From contig JBPJFY010000009.1 in assembly GCA_051208045.1 (NCBI GenBank), positions 1 to 64,000 of the forward strand: a stretch of 64,000 nt of DNA. Direction: 5' to 3'. A model generated the notes under the pieces. That model did no database searches. It was not told the origin of the DNA and saw only the letters and a list, made by a program, of their open reading frames with translations. This document shows positions 28,447 through 38,385 of this stretch, piece by piece. The translations under genes were made by a program, and so were the position numbers. Within the stretch, counting starts at the first letter, position 1; each line of letters starts with the position of its first letter. The DNA comes from LZORAL124-50-18 sp051208045 (GTDB taxonomy: Bacteria > Pseudomonadota > Gammaproteobacteria > Pseudomonadales > Oleiphilaceae).

Positions 28447-30972
28447 TCAGCCGGGGGCGGCTTTGTTCGGTGCGGCGGGCGACTGGTGTTCGTCGAAATC
28501 CGCGACCGCCATGACATCACCGAGCTTGATGCCTTGGCCAAAATGCAGACCGAGCTTTCTCGCTTCGGCCAGACAGTGATCGTCAGCAATGTGGTGTCCG
28601 ATGGTCTGCTTACCGGAGATGGACGCAATGCGATGCAGCGCGTCTACCATGACCAGCTTGATGGGATCTGTCGCGACCTGATTCATGGTGGTCCCGCTGA
28701 TTTTGACATAATCCACATCAAAATGGGTGAGATACTCATAATTCGAGGCTTCAGCACCGGCATTATCGATCGCAATGGCGCATCCTAGCGGTTTGAGGGC
28801 GTGAATAAAGTCCTGCGCCAGCTCGGGCGTGTAGAGAAAGAACCGTTCAGTGACCTCAAAGCACAGTTTGGCTGGATCTACCCGGCTTTGCTGAATCACT
28901 TGTATGAGTTTCTCGGTGAAGCCCGGGTGGCGGGCGGAGCAGTCGGACACATTGATAAACATCTGCTTTAAGCGGTGCGACAGGTGCCCCCGTGACTTAA
29001 GCCACTTTAATGCATTGCCGACCACGAGCAGATCAATGTCGCGGGTAATGTCATACTCTTCTGCGGTCGGCAGAAATTCGTCCGGCAGCACGAGATTGCC
29101 GCGCTCATCAAAAATGCGCACGAACACCTCAAAGTAATCTCCCCACACCGCACTGGTGATGGGTTTAATAGACTGTGCGAACAGCTTGAAGTAGTCATTG
29201 AATTCCAGCGCGCGTTTGATGAGATCAATGGTGGCCAGGCTTTTTTCTTCGGCTTCCTGAGAGAGCGCTTTGGGCCGGTAGACGTGCACCCGGTTCTCGC
29301 CGGCGGTTTTCGCTGCGTAGCAGACGTTGTCTGCCAGCTTCATCAGTTTGGCCGGACTGTCGCTCAGGTCTGTGATGGCCACAACGCCGATACTGATACC
29401 GATCTTGTACTTGCGATCCTGGTAGCTGAACTCAAAATCGCGAATGGCATCCCGTATACCTTCGGCGACGCGCTCCGCTTCCTGATCACCACAGTTTTCC
29501 AACAGCGCGGCAAATTCGTCACTGCCGATACGTGCAATGGCATCCCGTTGACGGACTTTGGAAGATAGAATCTGGCCCACCTCACGGAGCAGGGTATCGC
29601 CCGCCGACTGGCCCGCCTGATCATTGAGCTGATAAAAATTTTCCAGATCCATGTACAGCAGTGAGTGGACGGTGCCCCGTTTCTTGGCATTGCCGATGCT
29701 CCGCCCGAGCAGGTTCTGGAATTCCCGCCGATTATACAGGCCGGTCAGCGGGTCATGGCGGGCCATGTAGTTCAGCTTCTCCTGCACATTGATGCGCGAG
29801 GTGATGTTTTTGGCGATACTGCACGCGCCCAGAAGTTCGCCATCGTTGTCGATGATGCGATGAAAGTGCATCTCATACACCGGCATGTCTTCTTCACGTT
29901 GCGCAAGCGGCATTTCCACACAGAAGCTGTCCCGCGTCAGGGCGCGTTCCCAGAGTCGCTGGTAGATGCGTTTTTCATTGGGGTGGTGCGTGAGCGCATT
30001 CATGATTGGCTGGCCAATCTGCAGGGTTTCCCCGAATGTGGCTTCAAACTGCTTGTTGAGTGCACCATTCAACAGAATGACCTTCAAATTGCTGTCCAGT
30101 GTGAGGATCAGATCGTCGGAACTCTGCAGAATGCCGTTCACACAATTGTGGATGAAGGATTTCTCTTTGCGCGCCTGATGGATCTCACTGATATCCTGAA
30201 TGATGCCGGTCATCCGGGTCACTTTCCCGTTTTGGGTGTGTCCCTTACCAGCCACCCGCACCTGTCGGACCTTGTTTCGAGCAGTAATGATCTGGAGGTC
30301 AATGCTCCAGGACTCGCCGGATTGAAGGCAACGCCGGAACGCGCCTTTGATCTTGTGCTGGTCTTCGTGGAAGTAGTACAGCGCGTGCTCCGGATTGATG
30401 TCTGCGCCCGGTTCCAGCTCAAACAGTTTGAACACACCATCCGACCAAGTGAAGCTGCGCGATGTGCTGAGGTATTCCCACACGCCCAGGCGAGCGAACT
30501 GTTGGCAATCGGCCAGGGAGGTGGGTTGGGTTTTCGGCGCCATCTTGGCAATGCTGTATTCCTTCGGGGAAAACTCCTCGGATTTCTTTTCCGCACTCAA
30601 TTGCATGCGGGCGATGAAAAAGAAGCCGGTTTTGTGTTGAAAGGTGGTTTCAATCGAATCACCGCGCGCCAGCAAATCCCGAAAGTGCGGTGCGTTGGGG
30701 TCATAAACCGACGCGGGGACGAGCTTGTTGAACGGAAATCCGATCAGCTGATCCGTCGGGTAGCCGAAAAATTTTTCACTGTGATCGCACACCGACTCAA
30801 TCATGCCCAGCGAGCTGATGCCGATGCTGGCAGATTTTGGCGTTTCTGCCAGCGTGTTTTTGGTTCGGATGCGACTAATGGTGTATTCTTTCAAAGGAGC
30901 ACCTTGCGTGTAAACGTCAGCAGGGAAAACCGGTTGTGACCAAAAGTATGACGCGAATTGCACAGAATGCAC
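28447..30972 (-). CDS. PAS-GGDEF-EAL protein with degenerate catalytic motifs
   Basis: Up to 841 residues from GTG 30972; TTG 30894, with AAGGTG upstream, is an equally plausible start (815 residues). Order: PAS-like regions in the first 400 residues (SLGMIESVCDHSEKFFGYPTDQL; GVWEYLSTSRSFTWSDGVFKLFELEPG; a third around 285-400), GGDEF domain about 415-575, EAL domain about 595-825. The GGDEF signature reads GSDEF, but an RxxD inhibitory site (RQRD, five residues before it) is kept. In the EAL domain the motif reads EVF, the metal-binding DD reads DN (IDNAGAE), and the later catalytic glutamate position reads GHHIAD. Turnover by either domain is doubtful; a c-di-GMP-binding effector role is more likely. 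It is divergent from cyaA. Confidence 0.85.
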   Translation of the reverse strand: MHSVQFASYFWSQPVFPADVYTQGAPLKEYTISRIRTKNTLAETPKSASIGISSLGMIESVCDHSEKFFGYPTDQLIGFPFNKLVPASVYDPNAPHFRDLLARGDSIETTFQHKTGFFFIARMQLSAEKKSEEFSPKEYSIAKMAPKTQPTSLADCQQFARLGVWEYLSTSRSFTWSDGVFKLFELEPGADINPEHALYYFHEDQHKIKGAFRRCLQSGESWSIDLQIITARNKVRQVRVAGKGHTQNGKVTRMTGIIQDISEIHQARKEKSFIHNCVNGILQSSDDLILTLDSNLKVILLNGALNKQFEATFGETLQIGQPIMNALTHHPNEKRIYQRLWERALTRDSFCVEMPLAQREEDMPVYEMHFHRIIDNDGELLGACSIAKNITSRINVQEKLNYMARHDPLTGLYNRREFQNLLGRSIGNAKKRGTVHSLLYMDLENFYQLNDQAGQSAGDTLLREVGQILSSKVRQRDAIARIGSDEFAALLENCGDQEAERVAEGIRDAIRDFEFSYQDRKYKIGISIGVVAITDLSDSPAKLMKLADNVCYAAKTAGENRVHVYRPKALSQEAEEKSLATIDLIKRALEFNDYFKLFAQSIKPITSAVWGDYFEVFVRIFDERGNLVLPDEFLPTAEEYDITRDIDLLVVGNALKWLKSRGHLSHRLKQMFINVSDCSARHPGFTEKLIQVIQQSRVDPAKLCFEVTERFFLYTPELAQDFIHALKPLGCAIAIDNAGAEASNYEYLTHFDVDYVKISGTTMNQVATDPIKLVMVDALHRIASISGKQTIGHHIADDHCLAEARKLGLHFGQGIKLGDVMAVADFDEHQSPAAPNKAAPG

Positions 30973-31067
30973 AATACCTCCGGGGAGATCAAGCGCTGGA
31001 CAGGTAAGCGCGGATCTTTCGCGTCATGAAGTTCATCCACGCACTCTAGCCAATTAGTTGTTAACCT

Positions 31068-33956
31068 ATGAGTTATCTGGCGAAAAACAAACCTCTGGTG
31101 CCGAATTTTCAGGAAGGGGTGGATCGTAAACTCCTCAAGGCCGTGGTGAGCCGGTTTTTGGCGCTGAATGAGGTGCGCATGCAGCGCACCCGGCTTGCTC
31201 TGGGAGCGCGTCAGGAAGTGGTGCTCGACATTCTTCCGCTGTTGTTTCACGTCAACCATCCCCTGTTGCCGGGCTTTGTGTCCCGGAACTGTCCCCACAA
31301 AGTGAGCCAGTATGAACCGGAGCAGGGGGTCATCAGTGCCGCCCTGCGCCACAGCAAGACATTTAAATACAAGCGGGAACCCCGGTACACCCCCGACATA
31401 CAAAGCATCTTTTTGATGGGGAGCACCGGTAGCATTGCCCAGCGCGAAGGCAGTGACCTGGATATCTGGCTATGTGTGCGTGAAGGGCTGTCTTCGCCGG
31501 AGCGTATCGAGCTTGAGAAAAAGTGCCAGTTGATTTCTGACTGGGCAGATTCCCGCGGTCTGGAAGTCCACTTTTTCATTATGAGTGCCAGTGAATTTCG
31601 GGCGGGGCGGGCCGCGGCCACCGCGGATGAGGAGGATTGCGGCACCGCACAACACTTTTTATTGCTGGATGAATTTTATCGTACCGGTATCCTGCTGACC
31701 GGGTGTTACCCGCTGTGGTGGCTGATTCCGGCGCACATGGAGCCAGAGTACGATACCTGGACGCAATGGTTGATCCGGCAGCGCTTTATCAATGCAGAAG
31801 AGTATATCGATTTTGGCAGTATTGCCCGCATCCCCAATGGGGAGTTTGTGGGCGCCGGCATGTGGCAGCTCTACAAGGCCATTGATGCCCCCTACAAGTC
31901 CGTGCTCAAGCTGTTGCTGACCGAGCTCTATGCGGCGGAATTACCGAAACAATTCAACCTCAGTCTGGAGTTCAAGCAGAATGTGTATCTGGGGCGCTGG
32001 GATGACATTGATCTCGACGCGTATGTCATGGTCTATCGTCGTCTTGAACAGTACCTGATCCGGCAGGAGCGACCGGATCGGCTCATGCTGCTGCGCAAGT
32101 GCTTTTACCTGAAGGTTGGTGAAAAGTTGACAACGAAAGTGGCCGGCCGACAGAAATCCTGGCGACGGGAGGCGATGGAGCGGCTGGTCGACGAGTGGGC
32201 GTGGGGAAAAGAGGAACTTGAGTATCTGGATACCCGCCAGCAATGGCATGTGCTCCAGGTGACCGCAGAACGCAAGATCATTGTGAACGAGCTGACGCAT
32301 TGTTACCGCTTTCTCGCCGGCTACACGCGCAGTCAAAAGCTAAAAGCCGCCATCAACGCCCAGGACATGAACCTGCTGGGGCGAAAGCTTTATGCCGCTT
32401 TTCAGCGAAAAGCAGGTAAACAGGAGTTTATTAACCCGAACATTGCGCCTTCGCTGGCGGAAGAAAACCTGGCGTTCCATCATGCCAGCAGCCTGCCCGG
32501 TGGCGAGAAAAGTCAGGGCTGGCTGCTCTACCGCGCATTGGAGACGCCTTCCGATGCGGCATTTTACCCGGCGTTGCGTCGCTCCAACAGCCTGATCGAA
32601 CTGTTGGTCTGGTGTCATTACAATGGCCTGCTGGACCGTTCAACGCGGCTGGGTCTGGTGCCAGGGCAAACCGAAGTCACAATGTTTGAGCTTCGAAGCA
32701 TTGTTTCCAGTATTCAGTCTGCGATGCCCATGCCCTTGCCACATCTGGCGCAAATGGCTTTCCGCAGCCAGGCCCATCCCGTGAACATTCTTTTGTTCAT
32801 TAATGTGGGATTTGATCCGCTGAAGCGCTATGCGGAAAAAGGGCTGCATAAACTGAGCAATCGAAACGATTCGCTGGGCTACAGCGAAACCCGCCAAAAC
32901 CTGGTCTCCACGCTGGATCAGGTCACCATTAACAGCTGGAATGAAGTGACCGTTAATCGGTATGAGCTGGGGGATACGCTTGTTCAGTGTCTGAAAAATC
33001 ATTTGGCACACCTGTTGGTGATGGATCAGGGGCACAAGCGGCCCGACATTCATGTGTATTGCTTTGATCAATCCCGTGCCACTGCCATTTCCCGGCGCGT
33101 GGGGGAGCTGTTCGCCGATGTGGAAGACGCTTGTTTTGGCGAACAGGGCGGGCAGGATATTCGCTATGTGATCGAGCTGGACCAACGTTTTTTCCTGATC
33201 GAGTTTGTTGAACAGCAACCCAGGTTTACCGGATTTGATAATGTGATTGAGCTGTTTACCTATCTCGCGCAACCGCAACAGCATACCTCTCGTCTGGTGT
33301 TGGATCGGTATGCCTTCAGCGATAAGCCTAGGCTGCGAGCGGTGGTGAATGCGCTGGATGGCGAGTCGATTCAAGTGTTTTACTACGCCCAGGACAAACT
33401 GGCAGAAATCTACGTCATCGACGAGCATGGCTCCTTTTTTACCTATACCTGCCCGTTTCACAGTGAGTCGACGCTGCTTTCGCCACTCTCGCGATTTCTG
33501 TCCGCCGTCAGCGAGCGTCGACAGATGCGGGCGGATCTGGATGATGTGTGGCTTGATAAAGACATTCGCTTTTATCGGCTGGAGCAGGGTGGAGCAGGGC
33601 GGCCTTTCAAGGCCAGGGACGTGGATGTGAGCCTGGCGGGTGATCCTCAGCGGTATTTCGATGTTCAGGCTATTGGCACGGTGGGCATGGAGGGCGAGCT
33701 GCAGTTTGATATTTTTTGTGACCATCACGAATTCTCGCACATGGAGTACGGGGCACGGCTGATTCCTGCCGTGGCCCACTACATCATTGCGCAGCGCAGG
33801 ACCGGCGCAAGTTACCCCTGCTATATCACCGACCTCGGCTTGCCCCATGACATGGATCAGCAAGAATACCAGGTGCAGCTGCAAACCATTCAGTACCTGA
33901 AGTACAAGTACGCGCTCGAAAGTGCCCTGAATGAGGCCATTCGGGACTTTTCCTGA
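31068..33956 (+). CDS. cyaA: Class I adenylate cyclase
   Basis: 962 residues. The catalytic domain of enterobacterial-type adenylate cyclase is in the first half: GFVSRNCPHKVSQYEP near 67-82 and the nucleotidyltransferase motif MGSTGSIAQREGSDLDIWLC near 116-135, with the two catalytic aspartates in DLD. The C-terminal half is the regulatory region. It makes cAMP from ATP for CRP-dependent control of carbon use. The length is somewhat above that of the E. coli protein. Its position ahead of lptM-lysA-dapF-xerC is the conserved gammaproteobacterial order. Confidence 0.95.
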   Translation: MSYLAKNKPLVPNFQEGVDRKLLKAVVSRFLALNEVRMQRTRLALGARQEVVLDILPLLFHVNHPLLPGFVSRNCPHKVSQYEPEQGVISAALRHSKTFKYKREPRYTPDIQSIFLMGSTGSIAQREGSDLDIWLCVREGLSSPERIELEKKCQLISDWADSRGLEVHFFIMSASEFRAGRAAATADEEDCGTAQHFLLLDEFYRTGILLTGCYPLWWLIPAHMEPEYDTWTQWLIRQRFINAEEYIDFGSIARIPNGEFVGAGMWQLYKAIDAPYKSVLKLLLTELYAAELPKQFNLSLEFKQNVYLGRWDDIDLDAYVMVYRRLEQYLIRQERPDRLMLLRKCFYLKVGEKLTTKVAGRQKSWRREAMERLVDEWAWGKEELEYLDTRQQWHVLQVTAERKIIVNELTHCYRFLAGYTRSQKLKAAINAQDMNLLGRKLYAAFQRKAGKQEFINPNIAPSLAEENLAFHHASSLPGGEKSQGWLLYRALETPSDAAFYPALRRSNSLIELLVWCHYNGLLDRSTRLGLVPGQTEVTMFELRSIVSSIQSAMPMPLPHLAQMAFRSQAHPVNILLFINVGFDPLKRYAEKGLHKLSNRNDSLGYSETRQNLVSTLDQVTINSWNEVTVNRYELGDTLVQCLKNHLAHLLVMDQGHKRPDIHVYCFDQSRATAISRRVGELFADVEDACFGEQGGQDIRYVIELDQRFFLIEFVEQQPRFTGFDNVIELFTYLAQPQQHTSRLVLDRYAFSDKPRLRAVVNALDGESIQVFYYAQDKLAEIYVIDEHGSFFTYTCPFHSESTLLSPLSRFLSAVSERRQMRADLDDVWLDKDIRFYRLEQGGAGRPFKARDVDVSLAGDPQRYFDVQAIGTVGMEGELQFDIFCDHHEFSHMEYGARLIPAVAHYIIAQRRTGASYPCYITDLGLPHDMDQQEYQVQLQTIQYLKYKYALESALNEAIRDFS

Positions 33957-34055
33957 GGCTGCCCCCATGCCGCCGCAGGACAGCGACTGTAGGCAATCCC
34001 CCCAGTTATCGGTATACTGCGCTAATTGTCTGAAAAAAGTGTACCGGTGCACGCC

Positions 34056-34316
34056 ATGAAGTCTTTAGCCGCTCAATTTCGTCGCCTTGCCTGTGTGGGC
34101 ATGTTTGGCAGTTTGCTTGTTGCCATGCTTGCCGGGTGTGGTCAGAAAGGGGATTTGTATCTGCCGTCGGCGGACGGTGTGGATGCGCGGCAGCAACCGC
34201 CCAAAGCCGTTGAAAAAGAGGCGTTGAAAGATGCGACCGGCGTGATTATTGATACCGGTGGTGCACGTAAGGCAGGCGACGAATCGGCTGAGTCCGATAA
34301 GAGAACGACGGAGTAA
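34056..34316 (+). CDS. lptM: LptM (YifL) small lipoprotein, LPS-translocon maturation
   Basis: 86 residues from ATG 34056; upstream GTG 34047 or TTG 34026 are possible but would lengthen the lipoprotein signal. Residues 1-28 end in MLAGC (lipidated Cys28) and are followed by GQKGDLYLP, the conserved stretch that fits into the LptDE complex. LptM assists oxidative maturation of LptD in the outer membrane. The remaining residues are a charged, disordered tail. It lies immediately upstream of lysA, as in many gammaproteobacteria. Confidence 0.85.
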   Translation: MKSLAAQFRRLACVGMFGSLLVAMLAGCGQKGDLYLPSADGVDARQQPPKAVEKEALKDATGVIIDTGGARKAGDESAESDKRTTE

Positions 34317-34387
34317 ACGTGCTTCCGGGCGTGTTTGCGCCGGATGTCATCGAATGTAAGTGATTGGAATTCAGGAACGCCTCTTTC

Positions 34388-35632
34388 ATGGATTATTTTG
34401 AGTATCAGAACGGCACATTAATGGCCGAATCCGTGCCTGTGCAGCAACTTGCGCAGGCTCATGGCACACCGCTTTACGTCTACTCGCGCAAAACGCTGGA
34501 GCGCCACTTCCGGGCCTATGACCAGGCGTTTGGTGAGACCCCCCATCTCATTTGCTACGCGGTAAAAGCCAATTCCAACCTGGGCGTGTTGAGTGTTCTG
34601 GCCAAACTGGGCTCCGGCTTTGATATTGTGTCAGTTGGCGAACTCGAACGCGTGCTGCGCGCCGGGGGGAGTCCGGATAAGGTCATGTTCTCTGGTGTGG
34701 GCAAGCAGGCCGAGGAAATGCGTCGCGCTCTGGAAGTCGGCATACACTGTTTTAACGTAGAATCCCTGCCGGAGCTGCAGCGCTTGAATCAGGTGGCGGG
34801 TGAGCTGGGCAAGGTTGCGCCGGTCTCGTTTCGGGTGAACCCGGATGTGGATGCGCAAACCCACCCTTACATTTCTACCGGATTAAAAGAGAACAAATTC
34901 GGCATTTCTGTGGATACCGCTGCTGAAGCGTATCGGCTCGCGCAATCCCTGCCCAATATTCAGGTCATCGGGGTGGATTGTCATATTGGCTCGCAGTTGA
35001 CGGATGTCGCCCCATTTCTGGATGCGCTGGATCGCGTCCTGGCCCTCATTGACGCCCTCGCTGAAGCGGGCATTCAGATCAAGCACCTGGACCTGGGCGG
35101 CGGCCTTGGCGTTCGGTATCGCAATGAAACCCCTCCGGACCCATCCACCTACGTGAGTCAGGTGAAAGCGCGTCTGGGGAGCAGACCGCTGACGCTGGTG
35201 ATGGAGCCCGGGAGAAGCATTTCCGCCAATGCGGGCATTCTGGTCACCCGAGTCGAATACATTAAGCCCACCGACGGAAAGAATTTCGCGGTGGTGGATG
35301 CAGCGATGAATGACCTGATTCGCCCCAGCCTGTATGGTGCCTGGCAGGAGATTATTCCTGTGTCACCCAGAGCGGGTGCGACGCAGGAGTATGATATTGT
35401 CGGGCCGATCTGTGAAACGGGTGATTTTCTCGGCAAGGATCGTTCACTGGCCATCGAGGAAGGCGACTTGCTTGCGGTCCGTTCTGCGGGCGCCTATGGT
35501 TTTACCATGAGCTCCAATTACAACTCCCGCAACCGGGCGCAGGAAGTGATGGTCGCTGACGATCAGGTGCATGTCGTGCGCAAGCGTGAAACGATCGAGG
35601 ATCAATTGGCACTGGAATCCGTCATCGGGTAA
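34388..35632 (+). CDS. lysA: Diaminopimelate decarboxylase
   Basis: 414 residues from ATG 34388. A PLP-dependent fold III decarboxylase: the lysine for the cofactor is in CYAVKANSNL near 56-65, the phosphate-binding glycines are in DLGGGLGVRY near 234-243, the MEPGRSISANAG segment is near 273-284, and the catalytic cysteine is in GPICETGDFL near 340. It converts meso-diaminopimelate to L-lysine, the last step of lysine synthesis. It sits directly before dapF, which makes its substrate. Confidence 0.95.
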   Translation: MDYFEYQNGTLMAESVPVQQLAQAHGTPLYVYSRKTLERHFRAYDQAFGETPHLICYAVKANSNLGVLSVLAKLGSGFDIVSVGELERVLRAGGSPDKVMFSGVGKQAEEMRRALEVGIHCFNVESLPELQRLNQVAGELGKVAPVSFRVNPDVDAQTHPYISTGLKENKFGISVDTAAEAYRLAQSLPNIQVIGVDCHIGSQLTDVAPFLDALDRVLALIDALAEAGIQIKHLDLGGGLGVRYRNETPPDPSTYVSQVKARLGSRPLTLVMEPGRSISANAGILVTRVEYIKPTDGKNFAVVDAAMNDLIRPSLYGAWQEIIPVSPRAGATQEYDIVGPICETGDFLGKDRSLAIEEGDLLAVRSAGAYGFTMSSNYNSRNRAQEVMVADDQVHVVRKRETIEDQLALESVIG

Positions 35633-35709
35633 CCCTTGACCGTCATTGGATAACAGCGAGGGCTCGGCAGGGTGGCAGTGAGGCGCGCGTGGATTAGGTA
35701 TGTAGTGGC

Positions 35710-36573
35710 ATGTTGATAAAATTTACCAAAATGCATGGCCTGGGAAATGATTTCATGGTGATTGATGCCATCAGTCAGCATGTGCACATTCGTCCTGAGA
35801 AAGTAAAAAAGTTATCTGACCGGAATTTTGGGGTGGGCTTTGATCAGTTGTTGATTGTTGAGCCTCCCGGTCGACCGGATGCCGATTTTCGCTACCGTAT
35901 TTACAATGCCGATGGCAGTGAGGTGCAGAACTGTGGCAATGGCGCACGCTGTTTTGCCCGCTTCGTGACTGAAAACCGGTTGACCGCGAAAGAGCGCATT
36001 CGAGTGGAAACAGCCAACGGTCTGCTGGAACTCCAGATGACTCAAAAAGGCTGGGTGCGTGTGGATATGGGCGCACCGGTTCTTGTGCCCGCGCAAGTAC
36101 CTTTTGTGCCCCCGGTCGCCCTGGAGCCAAACGTGGACTCGCTTGCGGAATACCCGGTCACGTTCAGTACCGACAAAGGGGAAAGGCAGGTAAAGCTGGG
36201 GGTTGTCTCCATGGGAAATCCCCATGGGGTGCTGGTCGTGGACTCGGTGAAAAAAGCACCGGTGAGCAAGTGGGGCCCCGTGCTTGAAGCGCACCCGTGC
36301 TTCCCGGAGAAAGCCAATATCGGCTTTATGGAAGTCGTGCACCGGAAATTTATTCGGCTGCGCGTATTTGAGCGTGGCACCGGTGAAACGCTGGCCTGCG
36401 GTACGGGGGCCTGTGCAGCGGTGGTTTCCGGGATCTTGCGTGGATTGCTGGATGAAGAAGTGGAAGTCAAACTGCCCGGGGGCAATCTGAAAATTAAGTG
36501 GCAGGGCGTGGGTCACCCTGTCTGGATGGAAGGGCCTGCGACCCGCGTGTTTGAAGGCCAGATTCGTATATAA
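35710..36573 (+). CDS. dapF: Diaminopimelate epimerase
   Basis: 287 residues. The start KFTKMHGLGNDF is diagnostic, and the two catalytic cysteines are in QNCGNGARCFARF (near 75-87) and LACGTGACAAVV (near 226-237). It interconverts LL- and meso-diaminopimelate for lysine and peptidoglycan. It follows lysA by 77 bases and is followed by the DUF484 gene. Confidence 0.95.
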   Translation: MLIKFTKMHGLGNDFMVIDAISQHVHIRPEKVKKLSDRNFGVGFDQLLIVEPPGRPDADFRYRIYNADGSEVQNCGNGARCFARFVTENRLTAKERIRVETANGLLELQMTQKGWVRVDMGAPVLVPAQVPFVPPVALEPNVDSLAEYPVTFSTDKGERQVKLGVVSMGNPHGVLVVDSVKKAPVSKWGPVLEAHPCFPEKANIGFMEVVHRKFIRLRVFERGTGETLACGTGACAAVVSGILRGLLDEEVEVKLPGGNLKIKWQGVGHPVWMEGPATRVFEGQIRI

Positions 36574-36630
36574 ATCCGGCTGACCAAAGGCGGGCCGACG
36601 TCATATCGAGAATTTTGAGGCGGTAAAAGA

Positions 36631-37410
36631 ATGACGGAAGAACAAAAAGAAAAACAAGAAATGACAAATCAAACCATCGACGCACCTCGCGAGTCGTCTG
36701 AACCTGTGTTGACGGAAGCGGCCGTGGTGGATTATCTGCGGGCTCACCCGGCGTTCTTTGTCGACCACGACTATTTGCTCAAAGAAATCAGGGTGCCCCA
36801 TGTGACGGGGTCGGCGATTTCTCTCGTAGAGCGGCAGGTGCACATCTTTCGGGAACAGCGCGATCAATTGCGCAATGAAATGGCCGAGCTTATTGCCGTT
36901 GCCCGGGAGAATGACCGTTTCTTCGAAAAGAGTAAGCGGCTGTTGCTGAACCTGCTAGAATCTAAAAGTCTGGAAGAAGTTTCTATCGTACTGGATGACA
37001 GTATTCGGAATGACTTCAAACTGGATCACGTCAGCCTGCTGTTGTTTGGACGGGAAGATGAGTATCCGGCCACCAATCTACAGATTGTTGAGTTGAGTGC
37101 CATTACGGAAGAGCTGGGGCACGTACTTGAGAGTTCACGGGCAATTTGTGGCCGGTTGCAGCCCGCTCACCTGGACATCCTGTTTCCCCAGGCACAGGCC
37201 GAAGTCGGTTCTGCCGCCGTGATTCCCTTACGCTTTGGTGAATTGCTGGGCACGTTCAGTATCGGCAGTAAAGACCAGAATTACTTTGATCGTGGCATGG
37301 GTACGCTCTTTCTTTCATACATCAGTGATACGCTCAGCCGAATTCTGCCCCCATTGTTGGCGCAGGAACGTATTCGAAAAACCAATAAGGTCAGTGTCAC
37401 CAGTCAGTGA
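36631..37410 (+). CDS. DUF484 family protein
   Basis: 259 residues, of which the first 30 are charged and disordered. The conserved YLRAHPAFFVDHDYLLKEIRVPH (about 31-53) opens the DUF484 domain, followed by a coiled-coil stretch (about 65-110) and a GAF-like region. The gene almost always lies between dapF and xerC in this group. Its function is unsettled. It ends 9 bases before xerC. ATG 36631 is used; ATG 36661 is an alternative with a shorter tail. Confidence 0.9.
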   Translation: MTEEQKEKQEMTNQTIDAPRESSEPVLTEAAVVDYLRAHPAFFVDHDYLLKEIRVPHVTGSAISLVERQVHIFREQRDQLRNEMAELIAVARENDRFFEKSKRLLLNLLESKSLEEVSIVLDDSIRNDFKLDHVSLLLFGREDEYPATNLQIVELSAITEELGHVLESSRAICGRLQPAHLDILFPQAQAEVGSAAVIPLRFGELLGTFSIGSKDQNYFDRGMGTLFLSYISDTLSRILPPLLAQERIRKTNKVSVTSQ

Positions 37411-37419
37411 GGCAGGGTT

Positions 37420-38385
37420 ATGCCAGCCGAATTGCAACGTTTTCTGGATTTCCTGGCGGTGGAGAAACAGTATTCACCACACACCGTGTCCGCCTACGCG
37501 CGGGACACACAGGCCTTTCTTGCCTTTCTCCAGAGTGAGCAGATTTCCGTACCCGATGGTGCCGAAGGAGAGTCGCTTCCCATGCTGCAAGCGGCAGATG
37601 AGGCGCACGTTCGCGCCTGGGTCACGGCCTGTCGTCGTCGGGGATTGAGCCCGACGTCCATTCAGCGCCTGCTTTCTTCGGTGCGGCGGTGGTATCACTT
37701 TCTTATTCGCGAAGGCGCACTCGATCACAATCCAGCGCTGGATGTGCGCCCACCCAAGAAGCAAAAACGGTTGCCCAAAACGCTGGAGCCAGAAGCACTG
37801 CAAGGCCTCCTGCAAACGCAGGACGATGGCCCGCATGCGTGTCGGGACCGGGCAATGGCCGAAGTTTTTTACTCCTCGGGCATGCGGCTGTCGGAACTGG
37901 TGGCATTGAATCTCGCGGATATTGTGTTGGATGACTGCGCTGAATCCTGCGAAGTGCGTGTGGTGGGTAAAGGTAAGAAAACCCGGGTGGTGATGCTGGG
38001 GGCCTATGCGCTGGCAGCGATTCAAGCCTGGTTGCCGCTGCGAGCCACCTGGGCGGATGCGGATGAGTACGCGTTGTTTGTCAGCGAGCGAGGGCAGCGG
38101 ATCAGCCCGCGCTCGGTACAGGTTCGTCTGGCGCGGCTGGCGCAGATGAACGGTCTGCCCCAGCACCTGCATCCGCATATGTTACGGCACTCCTTCGCCA
38201 GCCATATGCTGCAGAACAGCGGCGATTTGCGTGCTGTGCAGGAGATGCTCGGCCACGCCGATATCAGTACAACACAGATCTATACCCATCTGGATTTTCA
38301 GCATCTGGCTGCGGTGTACGATCAAGCCCACCCACGGGCAGGTAAGACAAGAAAGAGGCATGATGATAAAACTAATCACGATTGA
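37420..38385 (+). CDS. xerC: Tyrosine recombinase XerC
   Basis: 321 residues. The N-terminal SAM-like DNA-binding domain (FLDFLAVEKQYSPHTVSAYARD) is followed by the catalytic core with Arg in YSSGMRLSELVAL, Lys in VVGKGKKTR, HMLRHSFASHML, LGHADISTTQIYTH and the nucleophile Tyr in IYTHL. With XerD it resolves chromosome dimers at dif. It has a slight insert compared with E. coli XerC (298 residues). Its end overlaps the next gene by 26 bases. Confidence 0.93.
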   Translation: MPAELQRFLDFLAVEKQYSPHTVSAYARDTQAFLAFLQSEQISVPDGAEGESLPMLQAADEAHVRAWVTACRRRGLSPTSIQRLLSSVRRWYHFLIREGALDHNPALDVRPPKKQKRLPKTLEPEALQGLLQTQDDGPHACRDRAMAEVFYSSGMRLSELVALNLADIVLDDCAESCEVRVVGKGKKTRVVMLGAYALAAIQAWLPLRATWADADEYALFVSERGQRISPRSVQVRLARLAQMNGLPQHLHPHMLRHSFASHMLQNSGDLRAVQEMLGHADISTTQIYTHLDFQHLAAVYDQAHPRAGKTRKRHDDKTNHD

